Assembly: GCF_024679095.1 (NCBI RefSeq)
Contig: NC_066509.1
Location: forward strand, 14,249,366 to 14,313,365
Direction: 5' to 3'
Source of the DNA: Eriocheir sinensis
Lineage: Eukaryota; Arthropoda; Malacostraca; Decapoda; Varunidae
DNA length: 64,000 nucleotides
Translations under genes and position numbers: made by a program
The notes under the pieces: generated by a model
What the model was told of the DNA's origin: nothing
Databases searched by the model: none
Seen by the model: only the letters and a program-made list of their open reading frames with translations
Shown: one piece after another, positions 62,827 to 64,000 of the stretch
How positions within the stretch are numbered: position 1 is the stretch's first letter
Layout: each line of letters begins with the position of its first letter

Positions 62827-64000
62827 ATGGGACGCAGGGGCCACCTGTCAGTCCTGTGGGAACCGGCTCACACCACCTCACTGCCTCAGTCATCCTCCGC
62901 CAGGTCATTCAGGCCCCTGACTGACTCGGCCATCAGACGGTTCGGGCAGTGGATTACGCAACACCCCTGGACTGAAGTGACAAATGAGCCAGACGTCAAC
63001 CACAAATGGGAGCAGTACCAGCACACTATTACCAGCGCCTACCACACCTGCTTCCCCATAAAGACGTTCCCAGTCCATCCATCTGACGCCCCCTGGATCA
63101 ACCCCATCGTCAAGAGGCTCATCTCGCAGAGAAACAGGGCCCACAACACAGACCCAGCCCGCTACAGACAGCTCAGGAACAGAGTCTTCAGGGAGATCAA
63201 AACCGCCAGAGCAAACTATTATCCAGATAAAATACACCATCTTAAACAGGCCAACAACAGACAGTGGTATCACAAGGTCAGGTCTCTTTGTGGACTCGGC
63301 AAACATTCACCCTCCTTCCCTTGCACTTCACATTTATCACCTGACCGAGCGGCCGAGGAGATAAATACACATTTCGCGGGTATCTGTCAAAGCCTCCCTA
63401 AACTTGATCTCACCGCCCTCCTCACTTACCTACCATCGCCCTCTCCACCCCCCTCCGTCCAGGAGGTTGACGTTTTCAATAAATTAAAGGAATTAAGGAC
63501 GCACAGAGCCACCACGCCCACTAACCTCCCAATCAAAATCTATAAGGAATTTACCCCTGAACTTGCCACCCCCATTTGCTCCATAATAAATGCTTCACTT
63601 GAACAAAACACTTACCCTAGCGACTGAAAAACTTCCTTTGTCACTCCCATCCCCAAAATTTCCAGCCCACAGTCCCTTAATGACCTAAGGCCAATCGCCA
63701 TCACGCCCATTCCCAGCCTCATTTGTGAAGATTTTATTTTTAACTGGGCTTATGATGATATTAGTAGCCTCATAGACATCCAACAATTTGGCAACATGAA
63801 GCACTCCTCCACCACTCATTGCCTGGTCAGCTTTCTAGACTTCATACACAGCCACCTGGACAAACGAGACACCTCCCTTCCCCTTGCTTTTGTCGACTTC
63901 AGGAAAGCATTTGACCTTGTAGACCACACTGTTGTCATTACTAAGGCCATTGAGCTGGGGCTTCACCCTAATATTGTATCGTGGCTGACTGATTTCCTCA
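62827..64000 (+). pseudogene. Linker and RT start of LINE C (partial)
   Basis: 62827-63627 is an open linker region (including APWINPIVKRLISQRNRAH and KTARANYY), then EEINTHFAGIC and HRATTPTNLPIKIYKEF leading into RT. At 63625-63627 a TGA stands where related proteins have Trp (PSD-stop-KTSFVTPIPK), an in-frame nonsense change. Reading on in the same frame gives LNDLRPIAITPIPSLICEDF, HSSTTHCLVSFLDFIHSHLD and motif A LAFVDFRKAFDLVDHTVV with its catalytic Asp. The window ends before motifs B and C, so whether the polymerase is otherwise intact cannot be judged. Confidence 0.82.

Larger units (their letters stand above)
62447..64000 (+). mobile_element. LINE C, non-LTR retrotransposon, cut by window end
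   Basis: Plus-strand endonuclease remnant, linker and the start of an RT domain. The 5' side abuts the TG array. A third family, with protein sequence unlike A and B. Confidence 0.85.

Overview
The window looks like gene-poor, repeat-dominated nuclear DNA of an arthropod, most likely a decapod crustacean. Three things suggest this: an interstitial (TTAGG)n telomere-type tract at 58.5 kb, very dense long dinucleotide and trinucleotide microsatellites (many over 100 bp), and several decayed non-LTR retrotransposon (LINE) families together with tRNA-derived SINEs. The decapod assignment is inference. I found no convincing host protein-coding gene, and nothing bacterial, CRISPR-like or operon-like. 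Almost all long open frames are translations of microsatellites or tandem repeats.

Layout. 0-4 kb: CTC and GGT repeats, a roughly 77-bp GGT-rich minisatellite and a decayed ~100-bp tandem array. 4.1-6.7 kb: a small inverted-repeat element, then a 5'-truncated CR1-like LINE (family B, minus strand). 6.8-7.6 kb: TTA, TTG and GT arrays. 7.6-10.9 and 12.3-15.6 kb: two near-full-length copies of one LINE (family A, minus strand), both frameshifted, with a CA-tailed SINE between them. 16-24 kb: a TACGG-rich terminal-inverted-repeat (TIR) element, duplicated spacer, a piggyBac-like MITE, long CT and ACT arrays, a LINE RT scrap and a SINE. 24.5-25.4 kb: a family B copy with an inverted 5' junction. 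26-32 kb: decayed minisatellites, giant CT arrays and a second CA-tailed SINE whose tRNA-Val-like head is nearly intact. 32.8-34.6 kb: a ~21-bp satellite that grows out of a family A 3' tail. 35-42 kb: ACT and TTA arrays, family B scraps, a G-rich tract, a 266-bp foldback MITE and a 310-bp TA array. 44.8-47.6 kb: a 2.8-kb minisatellite of 20-bp units. 49-51.4 kb: a ~600-bp AAT array and a 1,127-bp non-autonomous hAT-like element with a perfect 8-bp target duplication. 51.4-62 kb: LINE A pieces, a SINE, decayed arrays, the TTAGG tract and a 133-bp tandem repeat. 62.4-64 kb: the 5' part of a third LINE (family C, plus strand), which runs off the window.

The parts interact as insertion targets and as sources of new repeats, not as a pathway. 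LINE A1 appears to sit in the CA tail of a SINE. A LINE A 3' tail appears to have seeded a satellite. A hAT-like element split an older repeat whose uninterrupted relative survives at 23.8 kb, and a MITE split one unit of a tandem repeat. All family assignments come from motifs and hand alignment within the window; no database search was possible.
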